6,547 nt of DNA. Origin: an uncultured bacterium. GTDB lineage: Bacteria > Actinomycetota > Coriobacteriia > Coriobacteriales > Coriobacteriaceae. The stretch is taken from the NCBI GenBank assembly GCA_905215195.1, contig CAJMPF010000101.1, positions 1-6,547 of the forward strand, in the 5' to 3' direction. This document shows, in pieces, positions 1-5,097 of this stretch (positions within the stretch are counted from its first letter, which is position 1; every line of letters begins with the position of its first letter). The notes below the pieces were generated by a model. It saw nothing but the letters and a program-made list of their open reading frames with translations, had not been told where the DNA came from and did not search any database. The position numbers and the translations under genes are program-made.

Positions 1-16
1 CCGCATTCGAGCCAAA

Positions 17-34
17 AGTGGGAGATTATCCACT
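17..34 (-). terminator. weak candidate intrinsic terminator after htpG
   Basis: Read on the minus strand, AGTGG (34-30) and CCACT (21-17) form a 5-bp stem around an 8-nt loop, and the stem runs into TTTT (17-14). It begins about 36 nt after the htpG stop codon, where a terminator would be expected. The stem is short and the T-run is only four bases, so termination here would be inefficient. The rest of positions 1-70 shows no gene or other clear signal. Confidence 0.3.
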
Positions 35-70
35 CTCGTTCTAATCTAGTTACGGTGCCGTATCCCCGAA

Positions 71-2095
71 CTACATCAAGTTGCAAACAGCCGCCGCGAA
101 GGCCACGGGGTCCTCGGGGAGGATGCCTTCGACGAGCAGGGCCTGGTCGTAAAGCAGGCCGGAGTACTGCTTGATCTTGTCGGCATCGCCCGCCTTCTGG
201 GCAGCGACGAGCTTGGCGAAGACCGGGTGCTTAGCGTTGAGCTCGAGCACGCGCTGGCTCTTGGGCATACCGTCGGGCGTACCCTCGGGACCCTTCTGGA
301 GCACCTTCTCCATCTCGAGCGAAAGCGGGCCTTCGGTGGTGATGCAGGCGGGGGCATCGGTCAGGCGCGCGGAGACGGCAACCTTCTCGACCTTGTCGCC
401 GAGCGCCTCCTTCATGGCGTTAAAGAGGTCCTCGTTCTCCTTGGTGGCGTCCTCGGCCTCCTTCTTCTCGTCATCGGTCGCCAAGTCAAGATCGCCGGTC
501 GCGACGTTCTTAAGCTCCAGGTGACGATCCTCGACCTCAGGCTCGGCACCATCGGCAACTGCCTTCTCGGCAGCCTCGCGAGCAGCGTCATCCTCGTAGA
601 CCTTGGGCATATCGGCAGCCACGTACTCACGCATGGCCTGGAAGGTGAACTCATCCACGTCCTGCGTCAGAAGCAGCACGTCATAGCCGCGGTCGAGCAC
701 GCCCTTTACCACGGGCATCTTGGCCAAGCGCTCACGCGAGTCGCCGGCGGCGTAGTAGATGGCCTTCTGATCCTCGGGCATGCCCTTGGCATACTCGGCC
801 AGGGTAATCATCTTCTGTTCCTTGGCAGACCAGAACAGCAACAGATCGGCGAGCTCATCGGCCTTCATGCCATAACTCGAGTAGATGCCGTACTTGAGGC
901 CGCGGCCAAAGTTCTCAAAGAACTTCTCGTAGGCCTCGCGGTCGTTGTCACGCATATCCTCAAGGTCGGCGGTAATCTTCTTTTCCACGCGCTTGGCGAT
1001 GGCCTTGAGCTGACGGTTCTGCTGAAGCGTCTCGCGCGAGATGTTGAGCGACACGTCGGCGGAATCCACGACGCCGCGGACAAAGTTGTAGTAGTCGGGC
1101 AGCAGGTCGTCGCACTTCTCCATGATCAGGACGTTGGAGCTGTAGAGCGCCAGGCCCTTCTCGTAGTCCTTGCTGTACAGATCGAACGGCGCGCGTCCCG
1201 GCACAAACAGCAGGGCGTCATACTCGAGCGTGCCCTCGGCGTGGAAGCTAATGGTACGCGCAGGGTCGTCAAAGTCGTGGAACGTGGACTTGTAGAACTC
1301 GTCGTAGTCCTTCTGCTCGACATCGGAGCTGCGCTTCTTCCAGATCGGTGTCATGGAATTGACGGTCTCGAGCTCCTGGTAGTCCTCGTACTCGGGCTTG
1401 TAATCGTCGCCGGCGTCCTCGGGCTTGGGTTTCTGGCGGCTCTTGGACACCATCATCTGAATCGGGTAGCGCACATAGTTGCTGTACTGCTGAATCAGAC
1501 TCTTGAGGCCCCACTCGGTCAGGAAGCGATCGTAAGTCTCAGCCTCGCCATCGGCGTCGAGTTTCTCGTTCTCGCGCAGCGTGAGGATAACGTCGGTACC
1601 ATGCTCGGCGCGCTCACCGTCCTCGATGGTGTAGCCCTCAAGACCGTCGGATTCCCACACATGGGCGACATCCTCGCCGTAGGCGCGGCTGACGACCTTC
1701 ACATGGCTGGCGACCATAAAAGCCGAGTAGAAGCCCACGCCAAACTGACCGATGATGTCGACATCGGAGCCCTGCTGCTCGGCGTTCTCGGTCTTAAACT
1801 CCTCGGAGCCGGAATGGGCGATGGTGCCCAGGTTGCGCTCGAGCTCCTCGGCGGTCATGCCAATGCCGTTATCCGAGATGGTAATGGTGCGGGCGTCTTT
1901 ATCAAAGGAGACGCGAATGGCCAGGTCGCCCTGGTCGATCTTGACGCTCGGGTCCTGCAGGCTCTTAAAGTTGAGCTTGTCGACGGCGTCGCTCGCGTTA
2001 GAGATAAGCTCGCGCAGGAAGATTTCTTTATTGGTGTAGATGGAGTTGATCATGAGGTCGAGCAGTTTTTTGCTCTCGGTCTTAAATTGACGCAT
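71..2095 (-). CDS. htpG: HtpG, bacterial Hsp90 molecular chaperone (674 aa)
   Basis: ATP-dependent cytosolic chaperone that acts as a homodimer on late-folding or stress-damaged client proteins, usually together with DnaK. The N-terminal GHKL ATPase domain is intact: LRELISNASDA (27-37, with E29 and N33 for catalysis and Mg binding), DNGIGM (75-80) and IGQFGVGFYSAF (115-126). The middle domain carries SLNISRETLQQNRQLK (349-364), whose R354 is the likely gamma-phosphate-sensing arginine. The C-terminal dimerisation domain has RLTDAPA (577-583) and ends DQALLVEGILPEDP...NLM. At 674 aa it is about 50 residues longer than the E. coli protein, partly from an acidic Ala/Glu/Asp-rich stretch at about 500-555. 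The ATG start is supported by AAAGGA six bases upstream and by the conserved N-terminal motif FKTESKKLLDLMINSIY. It is probably transcribed alone, after a 200-bp gap. Family assignment is very secure. Confidence 0.98.
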   Translation of the reverse strand: MRQFKTESKKLLDLMINSIYTNKEIFLRELISNASDAVDKLNFKSLQDPSVKIDQGDLAIRVSFDKDARTITISDNGIGMTAEELERNLGTIAHSGSEEFKTENAEQQGSDVDIIGQFGVGFYSAFMVASHVKVVSRAYGEDVAHVWESDGLEGYTIEDGERAEHGTDVILTLRENEKLDADGEAETYDRFLTEWGLKSLIQQYSNYVRYPIQMMVSKSRQKPKPEDAGDDYKPEYEDYQELETVNSMTPIWKKRSSDVEQKDYDEFYKSTFHDFDDPARTISFHAEGTLEYDALLFVPGRAPFDLYSKDYEKGLALYSSNVLIMEKCDDLLPDYYNFVRGVVDSADVSLNISRETLQQNRQLKAIAKRVEKKITADLEDMRDNDREAYEKFFENFGRGLKYGIYSSYGMKADELADLLLFWSAKEQKMITLAEYAKGMPEDQKAIYYAAGDSRERLAKMPVVKGVLDRGYDVLLLTQDVDEFTFQAMREYVAADMPKVYEDDAAREAAEKAVADGAEPEVEDRHLELKNVATGDLDLATDDEKKEAEDATKENEDLFNAMKEALGDKVEKVAVSARLTDAPACITTEGPLSLEMEKVLQKGPEGTPDGMPKSQRVLELNAKHPVFAKLVAAQKAGDADKIKQYSGLLYDQALLVEGILPEDPVAFAAAVCNLM

Positions 2096-2101
2096 GTGCA
2101 G

Positions 2102-2107
2102 TCCTTT
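2102..2107 (-). promoter_or_regulatory. Shine-Dalgarno of htpG, possibly occluded
   Basis: AAAGGA on the minus strand, six bases before the htpG ATG. Bases 2106-2102 (AAGGA) can pair with the five-U run at 2130-2126, using two G-U wobbles, so access to this site may depend on how the leader folds. Confidence 0.7.
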
Positions 2108-2119
2108 CGCGCTACCCCT

Positions 2120-2160
2120 GTCCGCAAAAACGGCCCGGTCGCCCGAGCCGCATCGCAGAC
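2120..2160 (-). terminator. strong terminator-like hairpin in the htpG leader
   Basis: On the minus strand CGGCTCGG (2150-2143) pairs with CCGGGCCG (2138-2131). This gives an 8-bp stem with one G-U pair, capped by a GCGA loop of the stable GNRA class and followed directly by TTTTT (2130-2126): a textbook intrinsic terminator shape. The flanking GTCTGC (2160-2155) and GCGGAC (2125-2120) can pair as well, extending the structure to 41 nt with the T-run opposite GATG. It lies only 31 bp before the htpG ATG, too close for a promoter to fit between them. It may end the upstream capsule-operon transcript, act as an attenuator for htpG, or serve as a stable leader hairpin. The structure is seen directly; the role is inferred. 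Confidence 0.65.
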
Positions 2161-2181
2161 CTGCTATGTTCAGACTTAGAT

Positions 2182-2210
2182 TTTATAACCCATTAACGCG
2201 CATATATACA
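2182..2210 (-). promoter_or_regulatory. candidate htpG promoter (proximal)
   Basis: TATAAA at 2187-2182, followed by further A residues and a T, gives a five-of-six -10 match in an AT-rich patch. A 17-bp spacer upstream leads to TGTATA (2210-2205), only a three-of-six -35 match. Transcription would start near 2175 and give a leader of about 80 nt containing the hairpin at 2160-2120. No CIRCE-type (TTAGCACTC-N9-GAGTGCTAA) or HAIR-type (CTTGAGT-N7-ACTCAAG) heat-shock operator is visible. Confidence 0.35.
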
Positions 2211-2233
2211 TACGGAATCGAAAAACTGTATGT
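2208..2233. repeat. inverted repeat ACATAC-N14-GTATGT
   Basis: Perfect 6-bp arms (2233-2228 and 2213-2208 on the minus strand) separated by 14 bp that include a T5 run. The centre-to-centre arm distance is 20 bp, about two helical turns, so both arms face the same side of the helix. This is compatible with a dimeric regulator of htpG, but short AT-containing arms also arise by chance. Confidence 0.35.
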
Positions 2234-2254
2234 CCGAGCGCTCCAATGCGTCAA
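2225..2254 (-). promoter_or_regulatory. candidate htpG promoter (distal)
   Basis: TTGACG (2254-2249, five of six to the -35 consensus), an 18-bp spacer, then TACAGT (2230-2225, four of six to the -10 consensus). The -10 overlaps the left arm of the ACATAC/GTATGT inverted repeat at 2233-2208, a placement that suits a repressor site. The start would be near 2218, giving a leader of about 120 nt. The assignment rests on consensus matching only. Confidence 0.35.
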
Positions 2255-2259
2255 TTGCC

Positions 2260-2306
2260 AAGGAGTGTCCCCAACTGCCGGCAGAAAAGGAACGTCCCTA
2301 TCTGCC
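2260..2306. repeat. tandem imperfect 20-mer repeat around a 10-bp palindrome
   Basis: On the plus strand AAGGAGTGTCCCCAACTGCC (2260-2279) is followed, 27 bp later, by AAGGAACGTCCCTATCTGCC (2287-2306); the two match at 16 of 20 positions. The end of the first copy forms the perfect palindrome CTGCCGGCAG (2275-2284), and GGCAGA (2280-2285) is also inverted as TCTGCC (2301-2306). The core AGGAACGTCCCT is itself nearly palindromic. The second copy covers the stop codon and last codons of the GNAT gene. It resembles REP-like intergenic palindromes, but could equally be a pair of regulator sites just upstream of the htpG promoter region. Confidence 0.55.
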
Positions 2307-2798
2307 ATCTACGCGCTTGGCCATCCAGACATGGGGTTGGCCCTCGTCTTCGTAATCTACCGGGGCAATTTGCGTGTAGCCCGCCTTTGCATAAAGCGGC
2401 AGCACGTATTCCTGCGCATGCAGCTTAATAAGCTTAGCGCCGGCATCGCGTGCACACGCAGCACTGGCCTCGACGATCGCACTCGCCAGTCCGCGACGAC
2501 GCATAGCCGGCAGCACGGCGACGCGCCCCATAATGTAGGTCTCCCCCGCCGCAACGCCTTCGTCCATGTCGCATGCCGGCAACACCGGGGCCTCTGCGTC
2601 AGCCACGCGCTCAAGCTCTTCGGGAAACACGCGCGAGCAACCGGCAAGCTCGTCGTCTACATAGAGCGTCACATGAATGCAGTTCGGATCCTCGTCGATA
2701 GCGTCGAACTCATTCTCGTAGCCCTGCTCGTCCATAAAAACGACGCGGCGCACCAACGCCGCGTCATCAAAGCATCCCGTCTTAAGTTGGATATCCAT
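2298..2798 (-). CDS. GNAT-family N-acetyltransferase, YjcF/ElaA-like (166 aa)
   Basis: Probable cytoplasmic acetyl-CoA-dependent acyltransferase; the substrate cannot be told from sequence. It is a single GNAT domain. Motif A is GRVAVLPAMRRRGLASAIVE (91-110), with the acetyl-CoA pyrophosphate-binding loop RRRGLA (100-105). The LHAQ...LPLYAKAGY segment (126-141) supplies Y136 at the usual general-acid position. The LHAQ and QPHVWMAK (154-161) signatures are typical of the YjcF/ElaA-like branch. A TTG codon 18 bases further upstream keeps the frame open, but ATG at 2798 is preferred: AAAGGG lies five bases before it, and the predicted protein then begins at the usual MDIQLK-type N-terminus. It follows the phosphatase gene by 39 nt with no terminator between, so it is probably the last gene of that operon. 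Its 3' end overlaps a repeat. Family call firm; role unknown. Confidence 0.88.
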   Translation of the reverse strand: MDIQLKTGCFDDAALVRRVVFMDEQGYENEFDAIDEDPNCIHVTLYVDDELAGCSRVFPEELERVADAEAPVLPACDMDEGVAAGETYIMGRVAVLPAMRRRGLASAIVEASAACARDAGAKLIKLHAQEYVLPLYAKAGYTQIAPVDYEDEGQPHVWMAKRVDGR

Positions 2799-2810
2799 AG
2801 CTGCCCTTTC
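2799..2810 (-). promoter_or_regulatory. Shine-Dalgarno deciding the GNAT start
   Basis: The minus strand reads GAAAGGGCAGCT directly before ATG at 2798, with AAAGGG at good spacing. No comparable purine run precedes the upstream in-frame TTG at 2816, so the ATG is the likely start. The rest of the 39-nt spacer to the phosphatase stop holds only a small AACG-TTCG-CGTT hairpin with no T-run after it. Confidence 0.6.
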
Positions 2811-2837
2811 ATTCAACGCGAACGTTAGGGACAGATT

Positions 2838-3488
2838 TTAGCGAAAATGAGCTCCGCGCACGCTAAACTTCGCGCGAGCCTTCGCCAGGCAATCGTAATG
2901 ACCCACGTTATGGGCATCGCTCGCGATGAAGCTGTACAGGTTCTGATCGAACAGGCGCTGTGCCGGCTTTTTCTCGCGACCAAAGCGACCGCCGGCAATA
3001 AAGTCCGCCGAAGCCTGCAGCTTGCAGCCCATATCGACCAGGCGCTCCGCCACGCTTACATCCTTTTGAACCGCACGATAGCGCTCAGGATGAGCGATGA
3101 TCACCTGGTAGCCACGGCACTGCAAATCGTAAATCGTGTTCTCGTACTCTCTAAACGCATACGCATCGGCATGCGTCGAAAGCTCGAGCAGAAACTCGTT
3201 GGTCCCATCGAAATGCAAGTGCTCCGCGGCATCGATACCAAGCTCAACGAGCTTTCGATGGTTGACCTCGAAGCCCATCTGGAGCGGAAAACCGTCAGCG
3301 TTATCACGCAGCAGCTCAAAGGCATCCCACATCTTGTCGTAATCAAAATAGGGATCACGGCAGTGAGGAGTGCAAACGATTCTGGTTACACCGGCCCGCT
3401 TGGCAGCCTCGAGCATCGCCAAGCTCTCATCGAGATCGGCGGCGCCGTCGTCTACACCCGGCAAGATATGGCAATGAATGTCACGCAT
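2838..3488 (-). CDS. cpsB: CpsB/YwqE-type PHP-fold protein-tyrosine phosphatase (216 aa)
   Basis: Metal-dependent phosphatase that removes phosphate from the tyrosine cluster of the partner kinase encoded just upstream, resetting the capsule/exopolysaccharide control cycle. The PHP-domain metal ligands are present in order: HCH (5-7) with GVDDG (11-15), TPH (40-42), GFEVN (72-76, E74), AHPERY (132-137) and SDAHN (190-194). At 216 aa it is shorter than the roughly 240-255 aa usual for streptococcal CpsB or Bacillus YwqE; the missing part is the C-terminal tail after the SDAHN ligands, so activity should be kept. ATG start with AAGG seven bases upstream. It sits 17 nt after the kinase stop, consistent with co-transcription. 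In Streptococcus this gene precedes the activator and kinase; here it follows them. The symbol is borrowed from the streptococcal genes. Confidence 0.92.
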   Translation of the reverse strand: MRDIHCHILPGVDDGAADLDESLAMLEAAKRAGVTRIVCTPHCRDPYFDYDKMWDAFELLRDNADGFPLQMGFEVNHRKLVELGIDAAEHLHFDGTNEFLLELSTHADAYAFREYENTIYDLQCRGYQVIIAHPERYRAVQKDVSVAERLVDMGCKLQASADFIAGGRFGREKKPAQRLFDQNLYSFIASDAHNVGHYDCLAKARAKFSVRGAHFR

Positions 3489-3505
3489 AGGTCAGCCTTA
3501 ATCAA

Positions 3506-4243
3506 CTAAACGTTTGCTCGGTTGGTGAAGATGCCCTTTTTGGAAGTCCCCTGATCGTCGGAGCCCTTCTTCACCTTCTTACCGTCCTTGGTGTAGTAGG
3601 AGTAGTAGTACTCGCTGGTCTCGGTCTCGCAGTAGTTCATAACGGTACCGATGAGCTTGACCTTCTCGGACTTCTTAAGCTGACCGATGGCGTTGAGCGC
3701 CTCCTCGCGCTTGGTGAAATCCTCACGCACGACAAAAAGCGCACCGTCGGTCAGACTTGCGATCTCGGCAGCATCGATGAAGGTGCCGACCGGGGGAGCA
3801 TCAAAGATGACGTACTGGAACTTGGCGGACAGTGCCTTTACCAGCTTGGCAAAGCGGTGAGAGACGATGATGTCGGCAGGATTGGGAATATGCGGCTCGG
3901 CATCGAGGAAGTAGAAGTTCTTCTGACCCGTCTCGACAATTGCCTGGTCGATGGAAATCTGCTCGGAAAGGACCGCATAGAGTCCGCCGCGCGAACGAAC
4001 GCCGAGCATATCGGAAAGGGACCTGCGGCGCATATCGGCCTCGACCAGGAGCACGGACTTGCCGCTCGTGGCGATTGCCTGGGCAAGGTTAATGGAAACC
4101 GTAGACTTGCCCTCGTTGGGAATCGAGGACGTAACGGTGATGGTGCGAATGGGGTCGTCCACGCTCGCAAAGCGGATGTTGGCCAGAAGGGTCTTGGCGG
4201 CATTCTGTACAACGAGCTTATCGGTGTTCTTTGCCTTAGCCAT
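3506..4243 (-). CDS. cpsD: CpsD/CapB-type bacterial tyrosine kinase (BY-kinase, 245 aa)
   Basis: Cytoplasmic ATP-dependent autokinase that, with its membrane activator, controls polysaccharide chain assembly and export. Visible motifs are Walker A SSIPNEGKST (39-48, K46), Walker A-prime VLLVEADMRRR (64-74), where the usual Asp-x-Asp reads Glu-x-Asp (E68, D70), and Walker B YVIFDAPP (144-151, D148). The tyrosine cluster EYYYSYY (211-217), with Y204 nearby, is the expected autophosphorylation site. Unusually, 28 mostly polar and Lys-rich residues follow the cluster, which in relatives generally lies at the extreme C-terminus. There is no membrane segment, as expected for the split Gram-positive form whose transmembrane part is a separate protein. 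The ATG lies only 2 nt after the activator stop, and its AAAGGTGG ribosome site is inside the end of that gene, suggesting coupled translation. Confidence 0.95.
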   Translation of the reverse strand: MAKAKNTDKLVVQNAAKTLLANIRFASVDDPIRTITVTSSIPNEGKSTVSINLAQAIATSGKSVLLVEADMRRRSLSDMLGVRSRGGLYAVLSEQISIDQAIVETGQKNFYFLDAEPHIPNPADIIVSHRFAKLVKALSAKFQYVIFDAPPVGTFIDAAEIASLTDGALFVVREDFTKREEALNAIGQLKKSEKVKLIGTVMNYCETETSEYYYSYYTKDGKKVKKGSDDQGTSKKGIFTNRANV

Positions 4244-4245
4244 GC

Positions 4246-4902
4246 CTATTTACCACCTTTCATAGCCGGAATTCGGCCAACAACGGGAATGCCCAGGAGC
4301 TCTTCTGCCTCTTCGGCACCGCGGATGCGGGTGTTGAGCATGTCTGCCAAAACGACATAGGCAACTGCGATAAAGATGCCCGCGAGGAACGCGACAGCAA
4401 CGTACAGCATACGCTTGGGGCCGCTGGGGGCTTCGGGGGTCTTAGCCTCGTCGATAACGTTGATGCTCTGGGCAGCGCCGACGTTCTGAGCGACCGTACT
4501 CACCGAGCTAGCTATGGCCTTTGCGACCTTAGCCGTCTCCTTGGCATCGGTGCCGGTAACCGAAAGCGTAATGACACGCGTGGTGGTCTCGGAGGAAACA
4601 GACACCTTGTAGTCATCCAGGTCAGCAAGGCCCAACTCATTGGCAGCACCGCTCTTAACGCTATCGCTATCCAGCAGCGTGGCGATATCGTTGGAAAGCA
4701 TCTGACTCGCCGAGAGATCGTTGTAGCTCATCTGGCCGCTATCGTCGGTCTTGGCGAGAATGTACATGCTCGTCGTCGCGGTGTAGGTGTTGTCCATCGC
4801 AACGAAGGACACGATGCCCATGGCGATCGCGCAGACCACCGGAAGGGTGATGACCAGCTTGAGGTGCTTTTTGAGCAGCTGGAACAGTTCGAGAAGGGTC
4901 AT
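4246..4902 (-). CDS. cpsC: CpsC/Wzz-type polysaccharide co-polymerase and kinase activator (218 aa)
   Basis: Membrane protein of the chain-length determinant (Wzz) family, of the short Gram-positive type that sets polymer length and whose cytoplasmic C-terminus activates the tyrosine kinase. The protein has a short amphipathic N-terminus (LLELFQLLKKHLK), TM1 at about 16-36, and an extracytoplasmic domain at about 37-163 with helical, Ala/Ser-rich stretches (120-145). The proline-containing segment APSGPKR (158-164) precedes TM2, which lies at about 165-187, and the cytoplasmic tail (188-218) ends VVGRIPAMKGGK. This matches the usual two-TM topology and length. The ATG has AAAGG eight bases upstream. 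It is the first gene of the capsule-control unit, after a 195-bp gap that should hold the promoter. No polymerase or glycosyltransferase lies nearby, so the polymer is unknown. Confidence 0.93.
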   Translation of the reverse strand: MTLLELFQLLKKHLKLVITLPVVCAIAMGIVSFVAMDNTYTATTSMYILAKTDDSGQMSYNDLSASQMLSNDIATLLDSDSVKSGAANELGLADLDDYKVSVSSETTTRVITLSVTGTDAKETAKVAKAIASSVSTVAQNVGAAQSINVIDEAKTPEAPSGPKRMLYVAVAFLAGIFIAVAYVVLADMLNTRIRGAEEAEELLGIPVVGRIPAMKGGK

Positions 4903-4980
4903 GCAGCTTGCCTTTCATTTCCCCAGTTCGGATTGACAAAACTGTCCGTATGTTATCGCATCTTTTTACCGAGACCAAAC

Positions 4981-5011
4981 TCTATACATAAGAAACAGGC
5001 TCTCCTGTAAA
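4981..5011 (-). promoter_or_regulatory. weak candidate promoter of the capsule-control operon
   Basis: TTTACA (5011-5006, five of six to the -35 consensus) and TATAGA (4986-4981, four of six to the -10) are separated by 19 bp, longer than ideal. The small inverted repeat ACAGG-AGAG-CCTGT (5008-4995) overlaps the -35 and fills part of the spacer, so it could be an operator. The start would be near 4974, giving a leader of about 70 nt. No better sigma-70 pair was found on the minus strand between 5045 and 4903. Confidence 0.28.
4995..5008 (-). repeat. small inverted repeat ACAGG-AGAG-CCTGT
   Basis: Perfect 5-bp stem with a 4-nt loop, followed on the minus strand by TTCTT. It may be a secondary terminator for the upstream two-component operon or an operator within the candidate capsule promoter. 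It is too short to decide. Confidence 0.35.
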
Positions 5012-5040
5012 AATGTCGGAAGCAATCGTAAAATTGCACA

Positions 5041-5070
5041 ACAACGCCGCACCCGAAAGTCAAATGCGGC
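5041..5070 (-). terminator. terminator-like hairpin after the histidine kinase gene
   Basis: On the minus strand GCCGCA (5070-5065) pairs with TGCGGC (5051-5046). The stem can be extended inward by three U-G wobbles to leave a 7-nt loop, and it is followed by GTTGTTGT, which is T-rich but interrupted by G. It starts 27 nt after the kinase stop codon, the expected place for a terminator separating the two-component operon from the capsule genes. The imperfect T-tract makes leaky termination, and so partial read-through, possible. Confidence 0.45.
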
Positions 5071-5097
5071 ATCTACATCAATATCTATGTTGTATCG

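Noticed and set aside
227..2179. A 650-codon open frame on the plus strand, antisense to nearly all of htpG
   Set aside because: It results from GC-ending codon bias in htpG. The translation is Val/Leu/Gly/His-rich with no recognisable domain, and there is no ribosome site at its start.
2208..2240. Shared words AAAACTG, TATGT and CCG upstream of both htpG and the capsule operon (also 4938-4958) as a common regulator site
   Set aside because: The words occur in a different order and spacing in the two places, so no single motif can be drawn.
2096..2297. CIRCE (HrcA) or HAIR (HspR) heat-shock operator upstream of htpG
   Set aside because: Neither TTAGCACTC/GAGTGCTAA nor CTTGAGT/ACTCAAG arms are present, even allowing a few mismatches.
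2799..2816. TTG at 2816 as the GNAT start, giving 172 aa
   Set aside because: ATG at 2798 has a well-spaced AAAGGG and gives the expected N-terminus; the six extra residues overlap that ribosome site.
2847..3509. A 220-codon plus-strand frame antisense to the phosphatase gene, and a 244-codon one (2094-2828) antisense to the GNAT gene
   Set aside because: The opposite strand in each case encodes a clear conserved family with intact motifs. These frames show no domain and are mirror-frame artefacts.
4933..4961. Perfect TTGACA on the plus strand upstream of the capsule operon, suggesting a divergent promoter
   Set aside because: No reasonable -10 lies at 16-18 bp, and no plus-strand gene follows.
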